Under the pieces are notes generated by a model that worked only from the letters and a program-made list of their open reading frames with translations, made no database searches and had not been told where the DNA came from. From positions 410,354,626 through 410,418,625 of the forward strand of contig CM019063.1 in the NCBI GenBank assembly GCA_009667805.1: a DNA stretch of 64,000 nucleotides. The letters run 5' to 3'. How positions within the stretch are numbered: position 1 is the first letter of the stretch; every line of letters begins with the position of its first letter. Positions 47,380-59,640 of this stretch are shown piece after piece. The position numbers were made by a program, and so were the translations under genes. The stretch comes from Leptobrachium leishanense (taxonomy: Eukaryota > Chordata > Amphibia > Anura > Megophryidae).

Positions 47380-48707
47380 TAATTAAAGTTCCTTGGCAGA
47401 GTTAAGTCATTTTTATGTTATCTGTTAAAGGTTTAATCTAGCAGAAATCAAAGGATTTTTCCCATTCCCTGCCACTAAAAATGTAAATAATTAGAAAAAA
47501 TCATAGGTCAAAGAAACGGAATGCAGCTGTCTGAGTAGTTTTTCGAAGCATTCCTACCAAACACACTCAAGCATGGTTTAATCCTTACAGTCCCACTTTT
47601 GACAAGGCAGTCACTATTTTTAGCACTGCCCCTTATTTGGATGGAGCTAAATTGTACGTTTGTATGACACTTACGGAGTAAGCTAAAAAATACTAAATGT
47701 AGCCCCTCTGAATATTACAGACATGACTGAAATAATTCAAGACTACCATAGAAGTGTTTTAGGGTTAAAAATAAATTAACAGTTACAACTGTGGGAATGT
47801 ATATATAGATGCATTTTTATATGCCTCAGAACAACAATATACATATAAACCTCATTTATGCTATATTTAACTGTTGAGTATACACACCATATTCAAAAAT
47901 GATCTTTCTTATATTGCATTTTATTTACTATACATTTTTACAGTAAAGTATGATTGGAGGTGAACTTGTTAATACAATGCCCTTATTGCACCGTTCTTTT
48001 ATATAAAAAGACCTTCCTCTTTCTTGACCATGACCTGCCAATTTGCAAGGCCAGGAGGCAGGTCATGGTAGGGTAGGGGCTTGGGAGTTGGGTAAGTGGC
48101 CTGCTGTACGGTTGTGGTAACATGACTACATTCACTCTGCCGGCTAGATGATAAAAGAAAATGTGTTAACAAGCAGTTGCTGATGAAATAAATCCTGAAA
48201 GATTATTACTTTAACTGCACATCATTCATTGGACACATTCCCAGGAGAGCTGTGATACATGTATGAGCAGCCAGTTTTACTGCTTAGGCTTTTATTGACT
48301 GCCTGGTTATTTTGTAAGTCCTTGTAAGAATATGGGGATCACAGAATTTTCTTTTTGAGTTGCAACTGATAACATCTTAGAAGACCAAACCGGAACGCCA
48401 CCGTAAGCGCGCAAATGACAAATAATTCCTTATTGACTTGGATACGCTAAAGCTCCCATCTGGATCTAAAATCGACATGTAAGATCACAAGAGGACTTGA
48501 AGTATCCCTGAGATCCGCAGCATTGAGTGAGTGCTGTGAGCTTCTCTTATTAATTAATAAATAACTAATGCTTCAATAATTAAGTGTCCTTATAACAGTG
48601 AGTAAGAGGGTTTGTTTAGATCTTAGAAACAAGAGCCGTGGTGTAATACCGAAAGTAAAAGGAAATGGCAGTTTGCAGAGACATTTTCTCACAGAAAAAC
48701 AAAACCT
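47380..48707. other. No gene recognised
   Basis: No coding signal. ATTTGCAAGGCCAGGAGGCAGGTCATGG near 48040 is a short local repeat; otherwise unremarkable. Confidence 0.4.
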
Positions 48708-48710
48708 TTA

Positions 48711-49033
48711 AGCTGGTGTCAGACGAGTACACTAGGTGCGCCCCAACTGAAATGCATACCAGCGTCCATCGCAGCGTTGTGATGCTGCAATGGGGCCAGT
48801 CACACGCTGAAATGCACACGCTACAAGTGTCGGTGAACAAAGCCTCCCCGTCAAAACGCTAGACGCGTATTGATGGGCTGCAAAGCGCGAACCTCCATAG
48901 GAGGATCGGGCCTTGCAGGGCTGAGCGCATTGACTGCACTTGGCAAGGTAGCCAGATGGGCATCGAGTGGAAGAAATGTCCACTCTCACAGACATTCCTT
49001 CCGCTCTCCAAAGACGCTTGTCTGACCCTGGCC
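48711..49033. mobile_element. Harbinger-like MITE (family B)
   Basis: AGCTGGTGTCAGACGAGTAC at left, GACGCTTGTCTGACCCTGGC(C) at right; TTA on both sides (48708-48710, 49034-49036). The interior resembles 28683-29011 in reverse (GCGTTGTGA, AAGGAATGTC). Non-coding. Confidence 0.82.
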
Positions 49034-49259
49034 TTAAGGGACACTCTACATATTGCACACCTGCCAACTTTAAGGGGGCGTGGCTGTTGTGGCATTGACC
49101 ATGATGTGACTCATGTCACCTCCATTATGACCACATGTGCCAAGTCAGTGCATGTGCAACAGGTCAGCAGGTTTGCCCTGCCGAGCAGGAAATAAGGGCT
49201 ATCCATGCTGAGTGCTGCTTTACGCTCAAGGTATGTGTTTCAACAGCCATAAATTAACC

Positions 49260-50837
49260 CTTTAAACTGTGCAATCCCTATTAACCGGTTGGTGGCGGAC
49301 AATGCGCAAAGTGTGTCCTCCACTTTCCCGCTTGGCTGTGCTCAGCGCTTCGTAGCAGCCCAGCGAAGGTGCCGACCACAGTCTTCTCCCAGTGATGGCT
49401 GACATCTTGGATGTCAACCCTGCCTCCGGAATCTCCCAAAGCCTTCTGACGTCATCATGCATGGGCGTGAAGACGTCAGAGAGGGACTTCCCCCTTGGCT
49501 GTGCAAGGAACTCCCTATGGTGGAGATACAGGGGTCCTTTGGACCCTTGTATCTCCTGAACCATACCAGGTAGAGGGACTTGTAGGGTAATATTGAACAG
49601 GCCCAGAGCATGACCTTTCCAGGGATACCTAGCATGTCCAGGTTATTTGTAAAAAATAGAAAAATAAAAAATTAAACTATAACTTTCCTTTTTTTCCCCC
49701 TAATGAGGCAGTATTGTTCACTTCAATTATATGGTGAACAATGTTGCTGCCCTAACTCATGGTCTCATTTCCCATGATGCCAGCAAGTTTGAAGGCAATG
49801 GCACAATGCGTTATTATGCATTGGTTCATTGAAAACCTAAACCGGCGCACTATTACAAGGGGTGCATAGGGTGCTTTGGAACCCTTTGTCTCTGACTATT
49901 ACGATGCACAAGGTCAAGTGAGGTGTCATTGAAAAGGTCAGAGTCTGACCTTTCCAACGATACCAAATATTACCATGGAATGTGTAAAAATCTAAAAAAT
50001 AAAAAATGCAAATTTCCCTTTTTTTCTGTTCTAAGGCAGTTGCATTATGTGCTTTTACTTTCAAAGCAAACAATGCTGCAGCCCTAACTCGCCATTCTCA
50101 TTTCCCACACAGGAACCAAATATGGAGATGATGGCGTAAAGCCATGATGTCATATTTTATTATAGGACCCAGACAAATTATATTACCTTTTTTTCAGCAA
50201 ACTCGGCAGGTTCAAAATATATTGTTTCTATGTGCATACGTCATGTCCTGTCAGAATGCTATAACAAAAAATGTTGAAAAACTGTAACTTTTCATTCAGA
50301 TTTTAATCCTTTACAGTGTGTAAAACATTTTTTTCACATTTTATCATCCAAACCTTTGTGGTTTATATTTTCTATGAGGTACTCTTGTTAAATAAAAAAT
50401 TTAAATGTTACTGAATTTTTCTGAGAAAATATGCAATTTTAGCCAAAACTGAAAAACCTCTGACCTGTTCAATGACACCTTACATGACCTTGTGCAGTGT
50501 AAGGATTAGAGACACAGGGTTCCAAAGCCCCCTAGTGCAGAGGTTTAGGTTTTTGATGGAACAATGCGTAATAATGCATTGAGATCACCTCCACACTTGC
50601 TAGCGACATAGGAAAGTAGATTTCTAATTAGTGCAGCATTATTGTTCACTTTATAATTTAAAAATGAACAATAGTGCTCTGCTAGAATAAAAAAATATAT
50701 ATTTATATACACAAAACATGATCATGTTTGAGATCATTGGAAGGGGCATACTCCGGCCTTTCCAACAATATTCCACATGATCCTGTAGCTGCTACAGTTT
50801 CAAAGATACAGTTGGCCAAATGCCCATCAGTGCAGAC
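49260..50837 (+). mobile_element. TTAA-start element with repeated internal module
   Basis: TTAA at 49256-49259 then CCCTTTAAACTGTGC, the terminus type also at 61089 and 63591. A module around TCTGACCTTTCCAACGATAC, CAAATATTACCATGG recurs at about 49940, 50455 and 50745, each followed by an A-rich block and AAGGCAGT(T/G)GCA-like text. 50161-50480 is homologous to 63660-63960. The right terminus was not found; it probably ends before the MITE at 50841. Confidence 0.6.
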
Positions 50838-50840
50838 ATA

Positions 50841-51022
50841 CAGGGTTATTCAGAGAAAGGTGAAAACCAGGAGAACTGGCAGGAGAAGAGAACAATCTAA
50901 ACCAAATAGTCGATTTGGAAAGTGAGATAAATGGGAGAATTTTTCTGGTTTGACTATTTTGACCTAGAATTTTCACTTCTCCAGCCATTCTCCTGGTTTT
51001 CACCTCTCTCTGAATAACCCTG
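50841..51022. mobile_element. Short palindromic MITE (family C)
   Basis: CAGGGTTATTCAGAGAAAGG and CTCTCTCTGAATAACCCTG; ATA on both sides (50838-50840, 51023-51025). Arms pair as GGTGAAAACCAGGAGAA with TTCTCCTGGTTTTCACC. The core ATAAATGGGAGAATTTTTCT is shared with 14160-14337. Confidence 0.86.
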
Positions 51023-51084
51023 ATAGTTATCCTTTCTCTGGGTCTACTATGGGGCATGGGCCCCTATGTTAATCCAGCCCTATG

Positions 51085-51261
51085 GGGGGGGGGGTCACTT
51101 TACAATACAAAAGATCAAAAAATAGATGCACCCAGTGACACATCTAGAGTAAAATATTTTCTTGACTAAACAAACAAGAGAAAAACAAAGCACATGTAAG
51201 ATAGCAGCACCATGAAATAAACACAATAAGGACATTTAATTTTTTGGTGCTAGTGTCCCTT
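51085..51261 (+). mobile_element. T2-type MITE, right half only
   Basis: GATGCACCCAGTGACACAT, AGAGAAAAACAAAGCACATG and the end TTGGTGCTAGTGTCCCT, then TTTTAA. Matches the last 180 bp of 995-1814 and 57746-58745; a G run at 51083 marks the break. Confidence 0.75.
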
Positions 51262-51286
51262 TTAATCTCCACAGTAAGTGACATTA

Positions 51287-52903
<1,617 letters not shown>

Positions 52904-52918
52904 TACATTATAAATTAT

Positions 52919-53553
52919 GGGGTTATTCATATAGACCCGAGCACTAAATTTTCTTTATAGATTGTAAACAAAAAAAGGAAAGCAATGAGAGTTTCAGAAA
53001 AAATACCACCTCTTATGTTGAGCACATCACAGCACCTGCCGGAAGCGGCTGCTAGGTGTCTGCATAGCCATGACATCAGCGCAGTCAGGTGACAGCACTT
53101 ACACCGGATAAACTGGCTTACTCTTTGGAACTTGCAAGGGTTATTTCCAGCAACATGACGTGACTTATCACACATCATGTGGGTCAATGGTGACACTCCA
53201 CAGTTTTTTTGAGGATGTCATTCCCAAGAATCTGTGGCCACCCAGTCTTACTTTGCCGAACTTCTCTTTATGGGGCAATCCGAGGAACAACTGTATCGTA
53301 ACAAGCCCTGCACGAGTGATGTCTTGGCAAATAACATTAGGAAGGAGCTCAAAAACACAGATGGCAGTATATTGAGACAACAATTTGCAGCACCACGTAA
53401 ACATGTGCCTAAAAGAAAAGATCGGGGCCTTCCAGCACTTACTGTGATGGGATGTGCTCAACATAAGCGGAGCTACATTTCCTGAAACTTTAATTTCCAT
53501 TCATTCGTTTAAGATCTATAACAAAGACTTTGGGTTCAGATTTGAATCGCCCC
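52919..53553. mobile_element. Fold-back MITE
   Basis: The left arm GGGGTTATTCATATAGACCC, TTATAGATTGTAAAC, GAGTTTCAGAAAA and CTTATGTTGAGCACATC is repeated in inverse at the right: GATGTGCTCAACATAAG, TTTCCTGAAACTTTAA, AGATCTATAA and ATTTGAATCGCCCC. Arms exceed 100 bp and are about 75 to 80 percent alike by eye. The middle holds a non-coding spacer. No firm TSD. Confidence 0.7.
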
Positions 53554-53555
53554 GT

Positions 53556-54928
53556 ATCGTTATTTTTTATTTCGGCATCTTCTAGCAGTTACAATTTTTC
53601 TGCTCTAGAGAAGGCAGCTGAGAAATTTTTTGAATGTCCACACCCCATTAACATAGGTACTGCAGAAATAAATAAACTGAAGAAAAAACCCAAAAATATA
53701 TAGCAAGTTCAACAGGTTGCATGAGGTCGAAGGGTTGGATCCACACCCCATGTCAGGCTGCAGGAAGTAGGGAGTCTGGGGGCCAAGTGGCAGGCCGTGA
53801 TGCGTGACATATAAAGACACATGAGGGAGCAGATGCGACCGCTTGCGTACAAACGGAGAAATTAGACGAGAAGAAACATTTCTTCCAGCCGCAGGAATGC
53901 AAAAAAAAAAAAGAATAAAATATGTCTGTCCTGACTGGATTGAACAAGTTCAGTGCAGGGTTATACATTGCTCTGTGACTGTGAATGTGCTCCGCTGTGT
54001 GTTGATTATGTGTATGCTCCCTGTTACTAAATAGCCAGACAGTTGCTGAAGAGCCGCTAGTTCCTGTTAAATGCAATAACAGTGACAAAGCACAGTGTGT
54101 GAAAGTCTCTTTCGATGACATGGAAGCCCAGGGTGAAGTGAACAGCCTGAATTCATATTAAGAAAGAAAAAAAAAAGAGTTGAGTGAGAGAGTGCTTTTG
54201 TTTCCTCGGCAGATGCGTTTAAAGATGCTGAATTGCTGCTTTGATAAAACAATGTTGTGCATCTCTAAAAGTTTGGCAGCGGTCGTGAAAAAGACAGGGG
54301 GGGAGAGAAAGCTGGGCCGCGGCCAGAGCATGCTGCTAATGCTTGGTGTCAAGGAGACAAGCAGCCCTTTTCCACGTGCACATTATTCCCGTCTGAATCC
54401 AATGGAGCATTAGCAATAGGCGCTTTTGTCTGAAGGCCTTGTTTAAAAGTTAATAAGATGTAAAAGTCGCTGGGCGTAAGGTCTCGTTCCCTTGACATTA
54501 TCTTCCCTCGCAACGAGGGGGTTTTGAGAATTGCACTGATATGACTAGGAACGAGAAAGCTGAGTGGTATGGCTTCCAGCCTGGGTTAAATCGCTTTGAG
54601 GATTTGTTAACGCGCAAGGCCAGAGTGTCAAGCTACCATGTAATGTAGAGTTCTCTTGGGTGCTGAGGAAATTAATATGTTCCGGAGACCCTTGTTTTTA
54701 TTTTTTGATGCAGAGACAGAAAAGTTACACTTACGATTTAGAAACATAGAAACATAGATTTACATTTATTTTTCGAGACATATATTCTGTGGTGCGTCAC
54801 AGTGGGAGGGACACACAAACATAAATTAACAGACGTTTGAAACACACAGAGCAATGGGAAAGAGGACCCTGGTAGAATGAGCGTGCAATGAAAAAGTTGT
54901 CAGCTGTTTCTGTCTTTGTCATTATTTT
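53556..54928. other. No gene recognised; unique-looking sequence
   Basis: Free of recognisable transposon ends. 54180-54660 is balanced in base composition and could be host non-coding DNA, but no exon with splice sites and a known domain is visible. Confidence 0.4.
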
Positions 54929-54936
54929 CATACATC

Positions 54937-55911
54937 TAGGGCTGAAGCAGCTAATCGATTAATCGACAACTAATCAATAATGAGAGTAGTTGACAACTAT
55001 TTTCATTATCGATTAATCGGTCTGTGTACAGCACACGATGTCTAGAGTCAGTCTGTGTTAAACATTAATAACCTCAGATACTGCTTCAGAGCTATTGCAG
55101 AAGATGTGCCAGCAGCCTTACTCGGTATGTTTTTTTGGTTTTTTTAGAAAGTATTTTACCAGGAAGGATACATTGAGATTTCTCTCGTTTTCAAGTATGT
55201 CCTGGGTGGCGAGTATGTACCGTTAGGTGTCTTGCCCAAGGACACTTACTGGAGAGGTGCTCTTGCCGGGATCAAACCTGTGTCTCCACGGTTTTAGAAC
55301 AGTGATGTTACCTTTACTCCACCCAGCCGGCACTGGTTTAGTTTAGTTTTAGGGATATGTTAGACATAACCAGTTTGTTTCTATTTAGTTTACAGCAATG
55401 ACAGAACTATAGCACAGACTCACTGCCACTGGGTGGAGGAGCTGTACCACTGGTGTTTTATCCTTACTTGGAGTCCTGTGCCACCACCCCACACTCCCTC
55501 AGGACTAGAACTGCCATCCCTGCTGCTTTGTGTGCTAATTTTTCATTTATCTCCGAGCACTCATAGCAGCGTTTATTCGGGTAGAAAACAGACATGGGCT
55601 TGAGCTGCGCATACAATCCATCACTTTGATCGAACACTTGCGTACCTCGTGTGCAAAAAGTCTGCAAGTTATGCAGTTTGCATATCTATGTATGAAATTG
55701 CAGAAGGAAAAAAGGAGGAAGGGGTTGATTTTTATACATGGTTTCTTTAAGTAAACCTTTTTTTATCCGATTAATTGGCCAACTAGTCGATTATGAAAAT
55801 AATCGTTCGTTCTAACTTGTATGTACATTTGTTACTCTGTCTTACCCATTGTACAGCGCTACAGAACTTGTTAGTGATTTTTTAATACTTGTAACTGTAG
55901 TTGCAGCCCTT
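54937..55911 (+). mobile_element. hAT element (TAGGGCTG ends) with nested SINE and L2 end
   Basis: TAGGGCTGAAGCAGCTAATC at left and ACTGTAGTTGCAGCCCTT at right, flanked by CATACATC (54929-54936, 55912-55919). ATCGATTAATCGA words near both ends are typical of a widespread vertebrate hAT MITE type. It carries a SINE (55138-55345) and a short L2-like 3' end (about 55817-55893, TTGTACAGCGCTACAGAACT). No transposase. Confidence 0.85.
55138..55345 (-). mobile_element. tRNA-derived SINE sharing the LINE tail
   Basis: On the minus strand the head near 55335 reads GCCGGCTGGGTGGAGTAAAG. GGTTTGATCCC follows (in 55265-55285), matching the polymerase III B box GGTTCGANTCC. The body has GTGTCCTTGGGCAAGACACC, and the 3' end is CAGGACATACTTGAAAACGA, GAGAAATCTCAATGTATCC. 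This is the same tail as the LINEs at 7148 and 30505. A GGGTGGAGTAAA segment is a weak A-box candidate. Confidence 0.75.
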
Positions 55912-55919
55912 CATACATC

Positions 55920-56765
55920 TATAGCCTCTGTTATGACATTCCATGCATTGGTTGACAAATTTCAATGGAATTTCAAAAACTACATGGAATTCAGAAAAAG
56001 TGAAAGAAGAGCAAAGTATCTTAAACCAGCAACATAAAAATAGGAAGACAGAAGTATTTGGGTCCAGAATAGGAACACGGGTAGGGAATGTCTTTGTAAA
56101 CACAGATCTTTCATTAATACAGTATCACAAGGGTGCTTTACGGAGGGATGTAGCTTGCTTACCTTTTTCCATATCTACCTGCCAGTGTTTCAACAAAAGA
56201 ATGAGTCATTCTCATTATTAGTGGGATCTGCACTGGCCGGAGTCCGTGATTCAGAAAATAAATGGCATTATAGGGTGGCGTGCATCTAAAATGTTTTATA
56301 TGTCAATACAGCCTTGGGATTGGGGAATAGACAATGTTCCTCCGCCTAGGGGTGCATGAAATATGTATGAGGATAACACATGAGTAACCTTTTCAAACAG
56401 TTTGGTGTATACTGCAGTTCCATGCAAATTGCCCAATTTATCTGTGATATTTCCATGGTAATAAAAAGCTGCGACCTGTTATTGTAAGCCCTTGCTTTGT
56501 AAATCTGCTTATTTTTTATGTGGTATTAGGCCAGTTTGGTATGGTCATTTCATTATATAGCCTGTTATATGTATTTTTCCTCTTTTTATCACACTGAAAA
56601 ATTTTACAGGGTTCCTTCGTAGATCAACATTGATATTCTTTAAATGCTATTGCTGTGTTGGTCTATTCACTAAAGACCAAGTTAACACCAACTGAATGCA
56701 CTTTGCAGTTTATAGTCAAGTTGCTCTTGCTCTTTTATAGTTTTCTTATGTATGAACATATATAC
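55920..56765. other. No gene recognised
   Basis: No coding signal or clear repeat boundary. Confidence 0.4.
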
Positions 56766-56768
56766 AAT

Positions 56769-57629
56769 CAGGGTTATTCAAAGAGAATCGAAAAGTCACC
56801 GCACGTTCGGTGACTTTTTGTTCTCTTCAATTCGGTTCCTTTTGCCGATCCCATTTCGGCGACCTTGCAGTGTATTCAGCAAACAGCACAGGGTCCCCGA
56901 ATTGCAGGGAAAACTCACCGCAAAAACCGGCGAATGCACACCGAAAACCCGCAAAAACATTTGGATTAACCCCGCCGAAAACGCTGTAAAAACCAGAGCA
57001 GGAGCCGATAACACACAGCGCAGCTACCGGAAAAAGCCGACACCACAGACGAATGGAGTAAAAAAAAAAACTGTTTGCTTGAATGTTTTAAAAGTGAAAC
57101 GCTGTTTGCAAAGAAACTACTGAGCGAAAATGTCTGAAATTTACATATAAGATCCAAGGAATGATAATAAAAAGGGCTGTTACAGAAAAAGAAATTGGAA
57201 AAAAAATTTGTCAAAAAAATCCCGAAAAATGCTTAAAATATCCCAAAAAATCTATAAATAGACTCTTTACTGCAGAATATTATAATGAACAGTTTATTAG
57301 ATATTGAATTAAAATGGGAATATTTTTAACATTGAAGCTATGGGATTCGCCTTAATTAACCTGCCGAATTAAACAACCGAATGGCAGGGCATTTCGGGAA
57401 CCTTTCACTGCTGGTTTTGCTCTCTGAATAGCCGAAGCATTGCTTCTCTATGGGGATTCACTGCCCTCGAACAGGCAACGAACAGCCACCATATGTGCAG
57501 GCAATTCGCCAGGATTTGGTGAATTGCCTGCTCTCTGGATAGCCGAATGGCCAAGAAAGGTAACCGAATGCTGATTTTCAGCGTTCAGTAACCTTTCAGC
57601 AGCCATTCGGTTCTCTTTGAATAACCCTG
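56769..57629 (+). mobile_element. Harbinger-like ~0.9-kb TIR element (family A), complete
   Basis: CAGGGTTATTCAAAGAGAAT and GTTCTCTTTGAATAACCCTG; flanks AAT left and TAT right, so the 3-bp site is imperfect. Left hairpin CGAAAAGTCACCG intact; right hairpin GGTAACCGAATGCTGA with TCAGCGTTCAGTAACC slightly decayed. Same subfamily as 3522-4430. Confidence 0.85.
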
Positions 57630-57889
57630 TATGTATAGTTCCGAATGTGCATAGTCCTGCATAATGCTTTGTCACCATGGTGTAATAAAGAATATATTTC
57701 ATATGCACCCATAATAACTTTAAGGTTAATACATCTATATATTAAAGGCACACTACTACTCTCCTAAGCTGCAACTAGATTACTTGTGCGTTACAAACAA
57801 AACCACATTATAAAACACATGCTGCTGCTTGTTTTTCATTGTTGGAATGTAAAAAGGAAAAACATTTACCAAAATCTTCTTTACTCACA

Positions 57890-58472
57890 GTTACAGTTAT
57901 AAGTTTTTATAACGCGCTAACAAGTTCCGTAGCGCTGTACAATCGAAGGCAGAAGAACAAATATACATACACGTTATACAGACAGAACAGTAGGGGAGAG
58001 TACTCTGCTCGAGAGCTTACAATCTAAGAGAAGAGGGGTGATACATAAGGTGAGGGTAAATAGAGAACATGAAGTAGCAGGTTGCATGTGGGTTGTGTGG
58101 GAAGATGGAGCAACAAATGAATAGAGGGGGAGTAGGGAGTGAGCCAATAGGCTTCTCTAATGTAATGTGTTTTCAGAGACTTCTTGAAGGACTGGAGAGA
58201 TGGGGAGAATCTAGTGGTGCAGAGGAGGGAATTCTATAGAAACGGGGCAGCTCAGTAGAAGTCTTGAAGGTGAAAGTTGAGGGTGCGGGTTCGAGGAGAC
58301 AATAACGTTAGATCATTGGCAGAGTGAAGTGGTCGCGATGGGATGTACCTGTTAATAAGGGAGGAGATGTAGGCAGGGGTGTGGTTATGGAGAGCTTTGT
58401 ACGTGAGCACCAATATAATGAATTGGATTCTATAGGAAACAGGGAGCCAGTGTAGAGAGATTGACAATGAGA
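57890..58472 (-). mobile_element. L2-like LINE 3' end nested in the T2 MITE
   Basis: On the minus strand the coding end (58467-58252) is followed by a UTR with TTAGATTGTAAGCTCTCGAG, CTACTGTTCTGTCTG and GTACAGCGCTACGGAACTTG, the same family as 36568-36857. The tail is at about 57890. Confidence 0.88.
58252..58467 (-). pseudogene. L2 ORF2 C-terminus, 5'-truncated
   Basis: About 71 codons with ISLHWLPVSYRIQFIILVLT, YKALHNHTPAYISSLI and HSANDLTLLSPRTRTLNF. This is the well-conserved region after the polymerase in L2/CR1-group elements (LHWLPV...KILVLTYKALH). It ends at a TAG (58254-58252) inside what should continue to the ORF end, as continuation in other frames shows. A dead fragment. Confidence 0.85.
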
Positions 58473-58749
58473 TGAATACATCCCATGCAATACAATGATT
58501 TGACTCAGTGATCGATCCATAGTCTCTATTCTATGGCCAAAGCCACCCAGTGAGGAGCAAGTGATGTAAAGATACTGTGGAGGCAGTTTATAACATAAAA
58601 GATCATAAAATGTATGCACCCACTGGCACATATACAGTAACATATTTTCTTAACTACACACAAGAGAAAAACAAAGTATTTGTAGATATCAGCAACATAA
58701 AATAAGCAAAATAAGGACATTTAATTTTTTGGTGGTAGTGGCCCTTTAA

Positions 58750-59224
58750 GAAACTCTGAGGATGACGTGGGTTCCATTTGTGCTTGATGTTAAGTTTTCT
58801 TACTTGCTAGAAAGCACTTTCCTGGAGTAAGTATAGCGCTACTTGGAGAGTGGATCTAAAAGCCACCGGCATACTGCTACCAAGACAGCACATAATTCAC
58901 ATACGTTAGGCTGGCGGAAAGTGATCTGAGATTTGCACTGCTATAAATGCCTTGTGTGAACATTAAGCCCTGCACAGCTGCTCTCCCAAGAATTATATAG
59001 ACAGAAGATATTTTCTATGTTTGTTTTCCACGTAGATAAAGTGCAGAAAATGTAGAGTTGGGTGAAGCCACCAGGAGCCATGACATCACTGCATAATTAC
59101 ACTTGGGTGTGTAGCCTCTAGTTACGAACTAGAATGAAAGTACGATTTCAAACAGACTGCTTTTCAAGCTGAAAAAATGAGACGTAAAATACACACCTTT
59201 TCCTTTGCAGTAACAAAGGACCCT
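58750..59224. other. No gene recognised
   Basis: No coding or repeat signal placed. Confidence 0.35.
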
Positions 59225-59640
59225 ATTCTAATGATGTTGTTCAGCACAGCACTCGAGGCGTCCAGCAGAACGCAAGATCTGTTTGCGTCTCAGATGTTGC
59301 GTTTGGTTACTGTACATTAGCATCTCCCATACTTTGCATGGAAGATGCTAATGTGGCCCCATCAGATGGAGAATGAGCTATTCCATCCAGCCTGTTCTCC
59401 ATCTGCGTCTGACGTTATTCTGAAAAGAATACCGTTTCTCAGACCCTGGTGTTAAGTGATTACGCTTCTGCACAATCACATAACACACAAAACTAAACCC
59501 ACCACTAAATCCCATACTCACCTCAGACCCCCCGGTGGCAGGAGCGGTGCGATCCACCGCGTCATCACTCTATGTGAGAGGTGCACTGGGAACAAATAGT
59601 TCCCCGTGTTCCTCCGTGTATCCGCCCGGCCAGATCTCAC
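59225..59640 (+). repeat. Unclassified repeat with conserved central hairpin
   Basis: CATTAGCATCTCCCAT (59315-59330) pairs with ATGGAAGATGCTAATG (59338-59353). Upstream TCTCAGATGTTGCG and downstream CTGGTGTTAAGTGATTACGC match the copies near 9890 and 18876. The best preserved copy; also homologous to 10060-10140 downstream (AGGAGCGGTGCGATCCACCG). Confidence 0.62.

Larger units (their letters stand above)
57746..58745 (+). mobile_element. T2-type MITE carrying an L2 insertion
   Basis: TTAA (57742-57745, 58746-58749) and ends AGGCACACTACTACT and TTGGTGGTAGTGGCCCT. The interior matches 995-1814 (ACTAGATTACTTGTGCGTTA, CAATACAATGATTTGACTC). Interrupted by L2 at about 57890-58472. Confidence 0.82.

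Noticed and set aside
53160..53500. Open frames of 70-110 codons on both strands
   Set aside because: They lie within the arms and centre of a fold-back MITE and resemble no family I know.
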